From NCBI GenBank assembly GCA_950059285.1, contig CATLTV010000033.1, forward strand, positions 1-35,940: 35,940 nucleotides of DNA, given 5' to 3'. Source of the stretch: an uncultured Pseudomonadota bacterium. GTDB lineage: Bacteria > Myxococcota_A > Bradymonadia > Bradymonadales > Bradymonadaceae. The translations under genes were made by a program, and so were the position numbers. Positions within the stretch are counted from its first letter, which is position 1, and each line of letters begins with the position of its first letter. The notes beneath the pieces are model-generated. The model searched no databases and was not told the DNA's origin. It worked only from the letters and a program-made list of their open reading frames with translations. Positions 8,373-17,020 of the stretch are shown in pieces.

Positions 8373-9942
8373 CATCAAACCACGCCACAAAAAGCACAGC
8401 CAGCGCTGATACAAACACCACCCAGTCTGGCACGTGCCACTCCCCTCCTGCCTTCACCGACACCCACGCCACATACGCACTCAAACTAGTCATGCTGAAC
8501 ACCAATAAAGACCATGGCAGCGCCCTTCTTCGCCCCTCACCCGACTGCATCGCAGCCAGTGGCACCAACCACGCCACATACCAGGGATACACCGTTGGCG
8601 ATAAAAAGAAGAACGCTCCAAACAACACTGCCCCACCAACCATCACACTCCGCGTCACGATCAGTAGCCACAACATGACCAATCCCAACACAAATACGAC
8701 CCCCAACTTACCCACGCTCTGACCAATCTGATCCGATGCAAAGGTCGTGTCTGCAATCTCCTTGCCTTCCCACATCCTCGTCTTACCAAGCTTGATAAAC
8801 GTCTCATCAAGCGCCTCAAACCTCACATACACCTTTGGCTTGACCTCACCATCCTCACTCTTGTAGCGCCTCAAGCTCTCCTCAGATAACTCGGACATCG
8901 CCCTGAACGCGCCATCGTTGGCTCTCCACTTTGATGCATACGTCCCAAAACCCTTGAATAAATCCCCACCCACATCCACATAAGGTACATACGCCACACC
9001 CACGACGCCAAGCACACACGCCACCAACGACAATCGCTTTGCGCTCTCCTTGAGCCAGTGTGTGCCATGTCGCATGGGCGAGAAAACCATCAGCGGTAAT
9101 GCAATCAGAGGCAGCATTTTTGCGGCCACACTCACGCCTAAAAGCAGCGCCGCCACAACCTGTGCTCGATATGTTCTGTCACCCTCTTTATCTCCGTGCG
9201 CACGTTCCACACCCCAGAACCATACCATCAACGCAAGACTCAGCGTCCCATACGCCAACACATCCAGGTGACCGCTCCACGCTAACTCCACGCACACCAC
9301 AGGGTTTAGCGCATACACACATAATGCCTGAACCCCACGCCTCTCAAGCCACGCTCTCGAAGCTTGCCACTGACGCAACACTCGCCAGGCCATCACCAGA
9401 CATACGCCCTCAATCAGCACGAACAGCGCCTTCAGCCCCACGACGCCACCACCCAGCCAGGCGTTCAACTCAAACACACCCTGCGCCACGGGCGGATAAA
9501 TCGTGGGCACCTCCTTGTGATTAATCAGAGGCCACACATAATCATCCCTCAATACGCTCAACGCCTCATGGTCAGGCGCATAACGAAATGGGTTAATCCC
9601 ATGCAACGCAACTCGTCCGTCCCAGACATAACGGTACACATCGTCTGACAGTAGCGGCTCGGACACGACCATCGCCACACGCACCACACACGCAGCAATA
9701 ACCACAAGCGCGCACAGTTGCCTCCTGTTCATGCCTTTCCAAAACGCCCCACCACCAAGGCCATAAACAACTATAAAATAAGGAATAAATGCAAACAGAT
9801 AAGCACCAAGCACAAGCCATGGCGTACTTGATAACCTCTCTCCCCCAAGACTCAAACCTGCAAGGCTCACGCCCCACACCACGACCAAAAACAGCAGCGA
9901 TACGGGCCGTGACAACTGAGCCTTATGTGCTCGTAAAGACAT
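8323..9942 (-). CDS. GT-C polytopic glycosyltransferase (GT87/mannosyltransferase-like)
   Basis: This is a multi-pass membrane protein of 539 residues with at least ten hydrophobic segments. The first large loop has the pattern LLSDDVYRYVWDGR...GINPF.YAP (about residues 97-123), typical of GT87/DUF2029-like and other GT-C mannosyltransferases that take sugar from a polyprenyl-phosphate donor at the outer face of the inner membrane. The acidic SDD pair fits the catalytic loop position. A GTG at 9948, directly after the upstream stop, is an alternative start, so translation is probably coupled to the GT2 gene. The pair lies opposite a UbiA-type phosphoribosyltransferase, suggesting envelope glycan synthesis. 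The 3' end overlaps the HAD gene. Confidence 0.8.
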   Translation of the reverse strand: MSLRAHKAQLSRPVSLLFLVVVWGVSLAGLSLGGERLSSTPWLVLGAYLFAFIPYFIVVYGLGGGAFWKGMNRRQLCALVVIAACVVRVAMVVSEPLLSDDVYRYVWDGRVALHGINPFRYAPDHEALSVLRDDYVWPLINHKEVPTIYPPVAQGVFELNAWLGGGVVGLKALFVLIEGVCLVMAWRVLRQWQASRAWLERRGVQALCVYALNPVVCVELAWSGHLDVLAYGTLSLALMVWFWGVERAHGDKEGDRTYRAQVVAALLLGVSVAAKMLPLIALPLMVFSPMRHGTHWLKESAKRLSLVACVLGVVGVAYVPYVDVGGDLFKGFGTYASKWRANDGAFRAMSELSEESLRRYKSEDGEVKPKVYVRFEALDETFIKLGKTRMWEGKEIADTTFASDQIGQSVGKLGVVFVLGLVMLWLLIVTRSVMVGGAVLFGAFFFLSPTVYPWYVAWLVPLAAMQSGEGRRRALPWSLLVFSMTSLSAYVAWVSVKAGGEWHVPDWVVFVSALAVLFVAWFDVTATGVAARSDAQSGA

Positions 9943-9948
9943 CCGCAC

Positions 9949-11481
9949 TCACTCGGTCACGGACTCGCGTTTGCCCGAAAACAGACGACGCCCCACGCCC
10001 TGAAACAGGCTCGTCGCCGCCACATAAAAGAACCCAAACTGAAACAACATCAAGAACGGCAAGCTAAACAAGCTCCCCTTGGGAGAGAGCAGCACATGCA
10101 CAATCGCATACGTGAACCATGCCCCCAACAACGCCTCGATCACGGTCAACACCGTGGATTTCTTGATGTACAACTTTTTGTGCCATGACTCACCCGAGCT
10201 ATGAATCCCGTACTTGGGCGTCCTCACAAAAGGAGTGTCAAACCCGACCACAGCCTCCATCACGGCCTTTGCATTGTTCAGAGATAACCCAATACCAATC
10301 CCCAGCACAGCAGGGATCATGCGCAATGTATCCCACGCCGAACGACCAATTTCTCGCTGTGATACCCAGTAGAAATAACAGATCGACACCGTCGCACTCA
10401 AAAACACGGGAAGGTCAATAACAAGCGTCTCGTACAACCCCTGATGCACCCTCACAATAGTCGCAAGCGGCATCAACACGGACAACAAAACCATCAACAA
10501 ATACGCGAAGTTGGCGGTCATGTGATAAAACGCCTCGACCTTCACAAACCAGGGCACGTTTGATTTCATGATACGAGGCAATAACTTGAGCGCAGTCTGA
10601 ATAGAACCCTTGGCCCAGCGGTGTTGCTGGGCCTTGAACGCATTCATCTCCACAGGAATCTCACTTGGCGCGGTGACATCTCTGAGGAACACAAACTTCC
10701 ATCCCTTGAGCTGCGCCCTGTAAGACAGGTCCAGATCCTCGGTCAGCGTGTCATGCTCCCAACCTCCTGCATCTGCGATCGTCTCCTTTCGCCACACGCC
10801 CGCCGTACCATTGAAGTTAAAGAAGCGCCCCGAGCGATTCCTTGCAGTGTGTTCCAACACAAAGTGACCATCCAACAAGATCGCCTGAGCCCTGGTCAAC
10901 AAACTGTACTCGCGGTTGATATGCTCCCAGCGCGTTTGCACCATCCCAACCTGCTCATCCGAGAAGTAATGCACCGTCTTGCGTAGAAAATCAGGCTCGG
11001 GAATGAAGTCTGCATCAAACACTGCAACCAGAGAACCTCGACACTCAGAGAGTCCATTCTCAAGCGCACCTGCCTTGTATCCTGTACGATCAACGCGATG
11101 AATGAGTTTGATATCAAACCCTTGCGCCTGGAGTTCCTCGACGCGCTTTTCGCAAATTTTCACCGTGTCATCGGTGGAGTCGTCAAGCACCTGTATCTCA
11201 AGCTTTTCAAGGGGATAATCCATCCTTGAAACGGCATCAATCAACCGTGTCGCGACGTAGCGCTCATTGAACATGGGGAGCTGCACTGTGACCACAGGTA
11301 ACGCATCATCATGCACGACCTTTGCGGGCGCTGGATCAGGTTTATTTGCCGCAAACTTCTTGTACAAGTACACGATCGTATAACGATGCGATCCATAAAA
11401 AGACAGCACCAACAGGATCGAAAAATACACCCCCAACAAGACCAACGTCGGCGTATTGTATAGCGTCAAATAAGACCACAT
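9949..11481 (-). CDS. Cellulose-synthase-like processive glycosyltransferase, family GT2
   Basis: The 510-residue protein has an N-terminal membrane helix (about 10-30), a cytosolic GT2 domain and a cluster of C-terminal helices (about 310-500). Catalytic signatures are complete: DDS at 100-102, FDADF at 155-159 (the DXD), TED at 247-249 and QQHRW at 285-289. The QxxRW motif marks processive synthases such as cellulose, glucan or mannan synthases; the polymer made here is not deducible. It is the first gene of a two-gene minus-strand operon with the GT-C protein (TGA followed at once by GTG). It diverges from the phosphoribosyltransferase across a 393-bp gap. Confidence 0.9.
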   Translation of the reverse strand: MWSYLTLYNTPTLVLLGVYFSILLVLSFYGSHRYTIVYLYKKFAANKPDPAPAKVVHDDALPVVTVQLPMFNERYVATRLIDAVSRMDYPLEKLEIQVLDDSTDDTVKICEKRVEELQAQGFDIKLIHRVDRTGYKAGALENGLSECRGSLVAVFDADFIPEPDFLRKTVHYFSDEQVGMVQTRWEHINREYSLLTRAQAILLDGHFVLEHTARNRSGRFFNFNGTAGVWRKETIADAGGWEHDTLTEDLDLSYRAQLKGWKFVFLRDVTAPSEIPVEMNAFKAQQHRWAKGSIQTALKLLPRIMKSNVPWFVKVEAFYHMTANFAYLLMVLLSVLMPLATIVRVHQGLYETLVIDLPVFLSATVSICYFYWVSQREIGRSAWDTLRMIPAVLGIGIGLSLNNAKAVMEAVVGFDTPFVRTPKYGIHSSGESWHKKLYIKKSTVLTVIEALLGAWFTYAIVHVLLSPKGSLFSLPFLMLFQFGFFYVAATSLFQGVGRRLFSGKRESVTE

Positions 11482-11874
11482 ACTGACTCATCACTCCAAA
11501 TCAAGTCACGCGCTCAAGTAAGAACCTGCTCAAAAACCTACCAGATTTTTCATCTGACCAGTAGCACTCCATGTATCACAAAACATCCGCCTGACACACC
11601 ACTCTTGATACGTTTTGTTCAGGACCAACTCCTGACAACAACAAATTCCGCCAGACTCCAAGCTCCAATGCACAAATCTCCAACATGTTTCATAAAACAT
11701 TCGCGCATCACCGCTGTACAAGCCCGTGCTTGCATCAAACTTGCTTCCAATCTAAAACTTGCTACCATGACCGCTTAAATATCGCGCATGCAACCTACAC
11801 ATCAGGTTGATCGCCTCAAAGAGGTTCCTTGATGCGCCCTCCCCCCCTCATTCTCACATCATTCAAGAGCGCCG
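11482..11874. other. 393-bp divergent intergenic region, no gene seen
   Basis: This separates the GT2 operon (minus) from the UbiA-type gene (plus) and must hold both promoters. I found no long inverted repeat, RNA gene or convincing small protein. A 63-codon minus-strand frame at 11530-11721 has no ribosome-binding site and a Cys/Trp-rich, non-protein-like composition. The region is AT-richer than the flanking genes. Confidence 0.6.
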
Positions 11875-12837
11875 ATGACCTCGACCTCACCCCAACACAA
11901 TCAGGAAAACTCGCACGGTGTCACCCTCCCTGGCATCCTCGCAGGCATCATCAAAACATTACGCCCAAAGCAATGGGTCAAAAACGTGTTTGTGCTCGCA
12001 CCCCTCTTCTTTTCACGATCCTACATGGACCCCGAAAAGCTTGGAATGGGCGTGCTCGCTGCGCTCCTGTTTAGCTTCATGGCGGGCACCGTCTACATCG
12101 TCAACGATATCCTTGATGTTGAAAAAGACCGTCATCACCCCACCAAGTGCAAGCGCCCCATTCCTTCAGGACAACTCCCCGTGAAGATTGCCTGGCTCGC
12201 TGCACTCTTGCTTGGCGGATGCACTCTCTGTGGCGCCTGGCTCTGGTCCTGGCAAGTTGGCGCAGCACTCACATCCTATTTTGTCCTGAACCTTGCCTAC
12301 TCCTTCAGACTCAAGGAGGTCGCCTACCTCGATGTCACCATCATCTCGGTTGGTTTTGTGTTACGCGTCATCGCTGGCGCGGTGGGAATCCAGGTCTTCA
12401 TCTCGGAGTGGTTGCTCGCATGTACATTCTTGCTGACCCTCTATCTTGGCCTTGGGAAACGCCTCCATGAGCTCAGATTACTTGAAGCAGGGAAGTCCAA
12501 AAAGACTCGCCCTGTGCTCGAAAAGTACCACCACAACGGCGTCAGCTTTGCGGCACTCTTTATCGCAGGCTTGACCATCGCATCTTATACCATTTACACC
12601 TTGACAGCTTCCTTACCGGAGCAACCTTTGAGGAGCCAGCAGACCCCTTTTAGTTCTCCTCTGCTCCTTGCAACCATCCCGTTTACGGTCTTTGGAATCA
12701 CGCGCTTCCACACCCTTATTGACTCGGACGCGCCAGAGAGCCCCACGGATCTTATCCTCAAGGACAAGATTTTTATTGCAAATATCTTACTCTGGGTAGG
12801 GCTCATGACCTGGATTGCCCTCTCACCCATCAAATAA
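11875..12837 (+). CDS. UbiA-family decaprenyl-phosphate phosphoribosyltransferase-like protein
   Basis: This 320-residue polytopic membrane enzyme has the opening LRPKQWVKN (29-37), the Asp motif NDILDVEKD (77-85) and HPTKCKRPIPSG (88-99). This combination is characteristic of the mycobacterial Rv3806c type, which transfers phosphoribose from PRPP to decaprenyl phosphate, the first step to decaprenyl-phosphoryl-arabinose. A second Asp-rich loop would be expected mid-protein; the segment near 195-215 (LGLGKRLHEL) fits that family. No DprE1/DprE2 epimerase is in the window. The start is the ATG at 11875 with only a weak AAGAG upstream. It may serve the same glycan pathway as the divergent GT2/GT-C pair. 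Confidence 0.85.
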   Translation: MTSTSPQHNQENSHGVTLPGILAGIIKTLRPKQWVKNVFVLAPLFFSRSYMDPEKLGMGVLAALLFSFMAGTVYIVNDILDVEKDRHHPTKCKRPIPSGQLPVKIAWLAALLLGGCTLCGAWLWSWQVGAALTSYFVLNLAYSFRLKEVAYLDVTIISVGFVLRVIAGAVGIQVFISEWLLACTFLLTLYLGLGKRLHELRLLEAGKSKKTRPVLEKYHHNGVSFAALFIAGLTIASYTIYTLTASLPEQPLRSQQTPFSSPLLLATIPFTVFGITRFHTLIDSDAPESPTDLILKDKIFIANILLWVGLMTWIALSPIK

Positions 12838-12913
12838 AAACAATTACATTACAAGACCTTAAAACATATGCACACACAACCAACCTCGACACTATCCACA
12901 GGAGCGCCCCATC

Positions 12914-14014
12914 ATGAGGTCTGAGACCAAGGGTAAACAGCTGTGGTTATATCTTGAGGGTGAGCTCTCCGCACAGGAGGCCACCACACTCCACAAGGAG
13001 CTCAAGTCCATTTCAGGTCATCAGGAGGTGATCCTGGACTTCAGCGCCGTCGAGAGTTTTGACTCCTCCATTATTGCTGTCATCTCTATCTGCGTGGAAG
13101 AGTTGGCGCAGCGCAACATTGTACTCCACGTGGAAAACATCACGGACGCACAGGAAGAAGCGCTGGCGCTCATGCCCGCAAAACATGACAACTTCGGACT
13201 CTCCCCCGAGAAAGAATCCATCCTCTTCACGTTAGGGGAGTCCACGCTCAAGAAAAGCAGAGACGTGCTGCTCTACATCAGGTTTTGCGCACGTATCGCC
13301 CTTGAAACCTTTCGTATCATGTTCATGGGCAAGCGCTACGCCAAAGGCGAATTGACGAACCAGAGCGTGGCCATAGGGGTGAATGCTTTTCCTATTATCG
13401 CACTATGCAGTGTGTTGATTGGTCTTGTGCTCGGCTTTCAGGCCGCCGCTCAAATGACCGAGTTTGGCGGCATTGAATATGTCGCAAACCTTGTGGGCGT
13501 GGGTATGGCCAGGGAGTTTGGTCCGTTGATGACAGCGATTGTGCTGGCAGGACGCTCTGGCTCGGCCATGGCCGCCGAGCTTGGCACCATGCAAGTTCAG
13601 GAAGAGCTTGATGCATTGCGTGTGATGGGACTTGACCCCGAGCGCTACCTTGTTGTGCCACGCATGTTTGCCATCATTATCATGGGCCCTGGACTGACGT
13701 TGTTATCAATCTTACTTGGCATCTTTGGCGGCATGTTGATCGGTGTGTTTTATGTGGACATGACTGCGCTCTTTTATGCATACCGCACCATCACGGCGGT
13801 TGGCCCCAATGATATATGGCATGGGGTGTGGAAGAGCTTTGTCTTCTCTTACTTGATTGGCTCCATTGCCTGTTACTGCGGCATGCAGATTCAGGGTGGT
13901 GCAAGTGGTGTGGGTAAAGCGACCACGAAGGCTGTGGTCATGAGCATCTTCATGATTATCTTCGCGGACAGCATCGCCACAGGACTCTCCACTGTGGTTG
14001 GTGGCTGGCTCTAA
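12914..14014 (+). CDS. mlaE: MlaE-type ABC permease with N-terminal STAS domain
   Basis: Residues 1-105 form a STAS domain (strand-helix pattern with VILDFSAVESFDSS, the DSS site near 52-54). Residues about 130-366 are an MlaE permease with the typical core FGPLMTAIVLAGRSGSAMAAELGTM followed by VQEELDAL and VPRMFA. In E. coli the STAS protein MlaB is a separate subunit; here it is fused to the permease. The protein sits in the inner membrane and moves phospholipid between the inner membrane and a periplasmic MCE assembly. AGGAG lies 9 bases before the ATG. It is followed by the ATPase, MCE and lipoprotein genes, so it heads the transport operon. Confidence 0.95.
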   Translation: MRSETKGKQLWLYLEGELSAQEATTLHKELKSISGHQEVILDFSAVESFDSSIIAVISICVEELAQRNIVLHVENITDAQEEALALMPAKHDNFGLSPEKESILFTLGESTLKKSRDVLLYIRFCARIALETFRIMFMGKRYAKGELTNQSVAIGVNAFPIIALCSVLIGLVLGFQAAAQMTEFGGIEYVANLVGVGMAREFGPLMTAIVLAGRSGSAMAAELGTMQVQEELDALRVMGLDPERYLVVPRMFAIIIMGPGLTLLSILLGIFGGMLIGVFYVDMTALFYAYRTITAVGPNDIWHGVWKSFVFSYLIGSIACYCGMQIQGGASGVGKATTKAVVMSIFMIIFADSIATGLSTVVGGWL

Positions 14015-14054
14015 ACGCCCTGGTTGCTCCTGTTCAAAAACCCTTAACGTATCA

Positions 14055-14897
14055 ATGACAAACACCATGGAAACCTCGACATACAAGAGCAAGGAAGCGG
14101 TGATCTCACTCAAAGGAGTGGACGCAGGTTATGGCGACACCGTTATTCTGAGCAATGTGAACCTCGAAATCTGGCGAGGAGAAATCACAGCACTACTGGG
14201 CGGCTCAGGATCGGGTAAATCCACGCTTTTAAAGACAATTATCGGACTCCTCCCACCCATCAAGGGTGAGGTCAGACTGCTTGGTGAGGACATCTATGGG
14301 ATGGATGATCTCACGCGCGCAAGTTTCATGAAGCGCATCGGCATGCTCTTTCAGTATGGTGCGCTCTTTGGCTCGCAGAGCAACCTTGATAACGTCGCAC
14401 TTCCACTGAGAGAGCACACCAATTTGCCCGAGGAAGTCGTCCGAGAGATGGTGCGCATGAAGCTTGAGTTGGTGGGCCTCAAGGGGCTTGAAAACAGGCT
14501 CCCGGCGGATGTCTCTGGTGGACAGCGCAAGCGCGTCGCGCTTGCACGCGCAGCAATTCTTGATCCTGAGATTATTTTTTGCGATGAGCCCTCGGCAGGA
14601 CTTGATCCCATTGTGGCCGCAGGTCTTGATGATGTGCTAAGGCGTTTTCAACGACTCTTTGGCATGTCGATGGTGATCATTACACATGAGCTTGAGAGCA
14701 TTAAAATCCTTGCTGACCGCGTGGTCATGCTCGCAGACGGCAAAATTCAGGCGGTGGGCACCGTCGACGACCTTTCTCAATCAGACAACGAACGCGTGTA
14801 TGACTTTTTCCATCGTATTGCCCCTCACGATGATGGGGAAGATGGCCAGGGAAGCGTCCTTGAGCGTGTAAGCGGAGAGTGGGCAAGAGAACAATAG
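14055..14897 (+). CDS. mlaF: MlaF-type ABC transporter ATPase
   Basis: This is a 280-residue ATPase with Walker A GGSGSGKST, Q-loop MLFQYGALF, signature VSGGQRKRVALARA, Walker B IIFCDEPSAGLDP and H-loop ITHE. The GALF-type stretch after the Q-loop and the DEPSAGLDP Walker B are typical of Mla/Mkl-type ATPases, which power MCE lipid transporters. I start at the ATG at 14055; an in-frame GTG at 13998 would overlap the permease and give a Cys-rich leader unlike the family, and ATG 14067 is also possible. It begins 40 bp after mlaE. Confidence 0.95.
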   Translation: MTNTMETSTYKSKEAVISLKGVDAGYGDTVILSNVNLEIWRGEITALLGGSGSGKSTLLKTIIGLLPPIKGEVRLLGEDIYGMDDLTRASFMKRIGMLFQYGALFGSQSNLDNVALPLREHTNLPEEVVREMVRMKLELVGLKGLENRLPADVSGGQRKRVALARAAILDPEIIFCDEPSAGLDPIVAAGLDDVLRRFQRLFGMSMVIITHELESIKILADRVVMLADGKIQAVGTVDDLSQSDNERVYDFFHRIAPHDDGEDGQGSVLERVSGEWAREQ

Positions 14898-14930
14898 ATC
14901 CTTGTCTACACACCGTTGGTCACCACTATT

Positions 14931-14986
14931 GGAGCACTTGCTCAGACCTGAGCAGATAAGATGACAGGGCTTTCCTGCACTGCTCC
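14931..14986 (+). other. Possible structured RNA leader before the MCE gene
   Basis: In the 154-bp gap between mlaF and the MCE gene, an outer pairing GGAGCA (14931-14936) with TGCTCC (14981-14986) encloses a 7-bp hairpin with a 2-nt loop (14939-14954) and a short CAGG/CCTG hairpin. It resembles a small three-way junction. It could be a processing or attenuation element within the operon. This is seen by eye only, without energy calculation. Confidence 0.25.
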
Positions 14987-15051
14987 AGGTTCAATTCACA
15001 TCAAGTAGGTTTAAGGCTGACTGACTTGATCTTTATTTTTTCGAGAGGCTT

Positions 15052-16080
15052 ATGGCAGCGAGTTCACGGCAGGACAAAGTAAAACTGGGCATCTTTATGG
15101 CGCTTGTAATCGCTGCTGGCGCAACGATCCTCATCTTCTTTGTAGGTGTCTCTCTTGGTGAAGAAACCAAGTCCTACACAGTCTATTTTGAACAGAGCAT
15201 CACAGGACTCACACCAGGCTCCCAGGTGACGCTCAACGGCGTGCGTGTCGGCGAGGTGCATCGAATCGGCGTGGACCCAGAGAATGTGGAGCGTGTGATT
15301 GTCAAGCTCTCCGTCAAGGAAGAGACACCAGTCAAGGTGGACACCAAGGCGTTCCTCTCCAGCCAGGGCATCACAGGATTGAAGTATGTGGACCTTCAGG
15401 AGAGCACGCATAAAGCCGCCTTGCTCGAAGCTGACAACGTCATCCCTACAGGAAAAGGACTCCTTGATAAGCTCACCGATCGCGCAGACGATGTGACCAA
15501 AACCACCGACGATATCATCAACCAAATCGGCAAGGTCGCAAGCGACGAGAACATTGAGCACGTCAACCACATGCTCGCCCAGAGCGACGAGCTCATCACC
15601 AACGCAAATCAGACCAGCAAGGAGCTCAACAAAACACTCACCGTGGTGCGTGAACTACTTGAGCGCAATCAGTCCGAGATCGACACCACCATCAAGAACG
15701 TCAGCGTTGCTAGCCGCGAGTTTGATGATGTCCTGCGCGAGGCAAAAGCCACGATCAAAACAGGCCGCACAAAAATCGAAGAAGCTGATGTACAGCAACT
15801 CATCGCGGGGCTGAATGACACCAACACAACCATCCAGACAAAGCTTGCACAGCTTGATGTGAAGAGCCTCGTACAGACACTTGCCACACTACAAGGGCTC
15901 GTCGTCGAACTCTCAACATCACTGGGCCAGAACCAGGAACAACTCAGGGTCATGCTCCTGAATATGCGACGCACCTCGGACAACCTCAAGGATCTAAGTC
16001 GCGAGGTTCGAGACCAACCCTCTTCACTTGTCTTTGACAAGTCACCCAAGGCGCGAAAAGTCCCCGCCCCCACACCCTGA
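15052..16080 (+). CDS. mlaD: MCE-domain (MlaD family) substrate-binding protein
   Basis: The 342-residue protein has an N-terminal membrane anchor (about 13-33), one MCE domain (about 38-125; YFEQSITGLTPGSQVTLNGVRVGEV and SSQGITGLKYVDL), then a long, largely helical, coiled-coil region (about 135-320). MCE proteins form hexameric rings that bind lipid in the periplasm; the long helical tail could extend a tunnel or shaft, as in PqiB-like proteins. The end is Pro/Lys-rich. AGAGG precedes the ATG. Its stop overlaps a possible upstream ATG of the next gene (TGATG). Confidence 0.93.
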   Translation: MAASSRQDKVKLGIFMALVIAAGATILIFFVGVSLGEETKSYTVYFEQSITGLTPGSQVTLNGVRVGEVHRIGVDPENVERVIVKLSVKEETPVKVDTKAFLSSQGITGLKYVDLQESTHKAALLEADNVIPTGKGLLDKLTDRADDVTKTTDDIINQIGKVASDENIEHVNHMLAQSDELITNANQTSKELNKTLTVVRELLERNQSEIDTTIKNVSVASREFDDVLREAKATIKTGRTKIEEADVQQLIAGLNDTNTTIQTKLAQLDVKSLVQTLATLQGLVVELSTSLGQNQEQLRVMLLNMRRTSDNLKDLSREVRDQPSSLVFDKSPKARKVPAPTP

Positions 16081-16118
16081 TGCACCTGCAACTTATGACT
16101 CACCAAGGAGCCCTGACG

Positions 16119-16811
16119 ATGTGCGCCCCAACACACACAGCAAAAACAAAATACATTCAATCACTTGCAGCCACACTCCTTTTGGCAACCTTTGCCATCG
16201 GCTGCAAGAGCACACCTGAAGTACACCACTACCAGCTCAACGTTACAGAACATCAGGCAGATATCTCAGCATCACTCAACGCCACACAAACACAGGCATT
16301 GGTGCTTGGCGTGGAGCCTCTCAAAGCAGAGTCATCTTACGATGATATCCGCATGGTATATCGCAAGAGCCCCTACCGCATTGACTACTACCATTATCAT
16401 CGCTGGAGCGCGCCACCGAGCATCATGCTCACCGATCAGCTCCGAGCAGCGCTGTCTAACACGGGCAAGTTCAAACGTGTCACAGGTGGTTATGGCCGCG
16501 ATGTGGATATTGTCCTGAAAGGCCGCGTGGTCGCGCTTGAAGAGGTCGATACCAGCGAGGACGCGTGGCAAGCACGACTTGTCCTTGAGCTTGAGCTTGA
16601 GGATATGCGCACAGGTGATGTGCTGTGGTCCGAAACACTTCAGCAGGTCAAGGATGTTGAAACCTTGAACCCCGAGGGGGTGACCATCGCTGCAAGCCAG
16701 GCGTTGGGCGATATCATTGTAACTCTTGTACCCAAAATTAGCGCGGCAGCAAGCGCGCGTCGACCATCTCAAACTGCGATAGAAGCAGACCCGAGCATGC
16801 AAGAATTTTGA
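16119..16811 (+). CDS. ABC-type transport auxiliary lipoprotein (PqiC-like)
   Basis: I choose the ATG at 16119 because AAGGAG lies eight bases upstream and the product then has a clean signal with a lipobox (F-A-I-G-C). An ATG at 16080 overlaps the mlaD stop but gives an extended leader. The mature part of about 200 residues resembles the ABC_trans_aux family (PF03886): the HYQL opening, a YRKSPYRIDYYHYHRWSAPP block, then L...L..TGKF.RV. The family includes PqiC, an outer-membrane lipoprotein that docks MCE tunnels. It is the last gene of the operon and probably supplies the outer-membrane end. Confidence 0.85.
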   Translation: MCAPTHTAKTKYIQSLAATLLLATFAIGCKSTPEVHHYQLNVTEHQADISASLNATQTQALVLGVEPLKAESSYDDIRMVYRKSPYRIDYYHYHRWSAPPSIMLTDQLRAALSNTGKFKRVTGGYGRDVDIVLKGRVVALEEVDTSEDAWQARLVLELELEDMRTGDVLWSETLQQVKDVETLNPEGVTIAASQALGDIIVTLVPKISAAASARRPSQTAIEADPSMQEF

Positions 16812-16866
16812 ATTTGCATGAATGAGCTTTGCTCGTTGAACACTCTTGATGTAAGTCTGGTATATA

Positions 16867-16928
16867 AAGCTCTTGTCATATCGAGCTTAACCACATAGTG
16901 TGGCCTTCAAAGTTATTCATACTTTGAA
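16867..16928. repeat. Cluster of short inverted repeats upstream of the kinase
   Basis: The 209-bp gap between the lipoprotein and kinase genes holds three adjacent short inverted repeats: AAGCTC/GAGCTT (within 16867-16888), CCACA/TGTGG with a TAG spacer (about 16890-16903) and TTCAAAGT/ACTTTGAA with a 7-nt spacer (16906-16928). The last could be an operator or a weak terminator for the mla operon. None has a U-tract. No further assignment is supported. Confidence 0.3.
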
Positions 16929-17020
16929 CACAAAAGTCTCCCTTGCCTGACATGTGCACCACACACAAGCACACAACTTAATCTCAAGTGTTTACAAACC
17001 TTTAGCGACAGAGAACATCC

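Noticed and set aside
11530-11721. 63-codon minus-strand frame in the GT2/UbiA gap
   Set aside because: No ribosome-binding site, Cys/Trp-rich composition and no hydrophobic or domain pattern; it looks like random open frame.
13998-14054. Upstream GTG start for mlaF overlapping mlaE
   Set aside because: It would add 19 residues rich in Cys and Ser that do not fit MlaF proteins; the ATG at 14055 gives the expected N-terminus.
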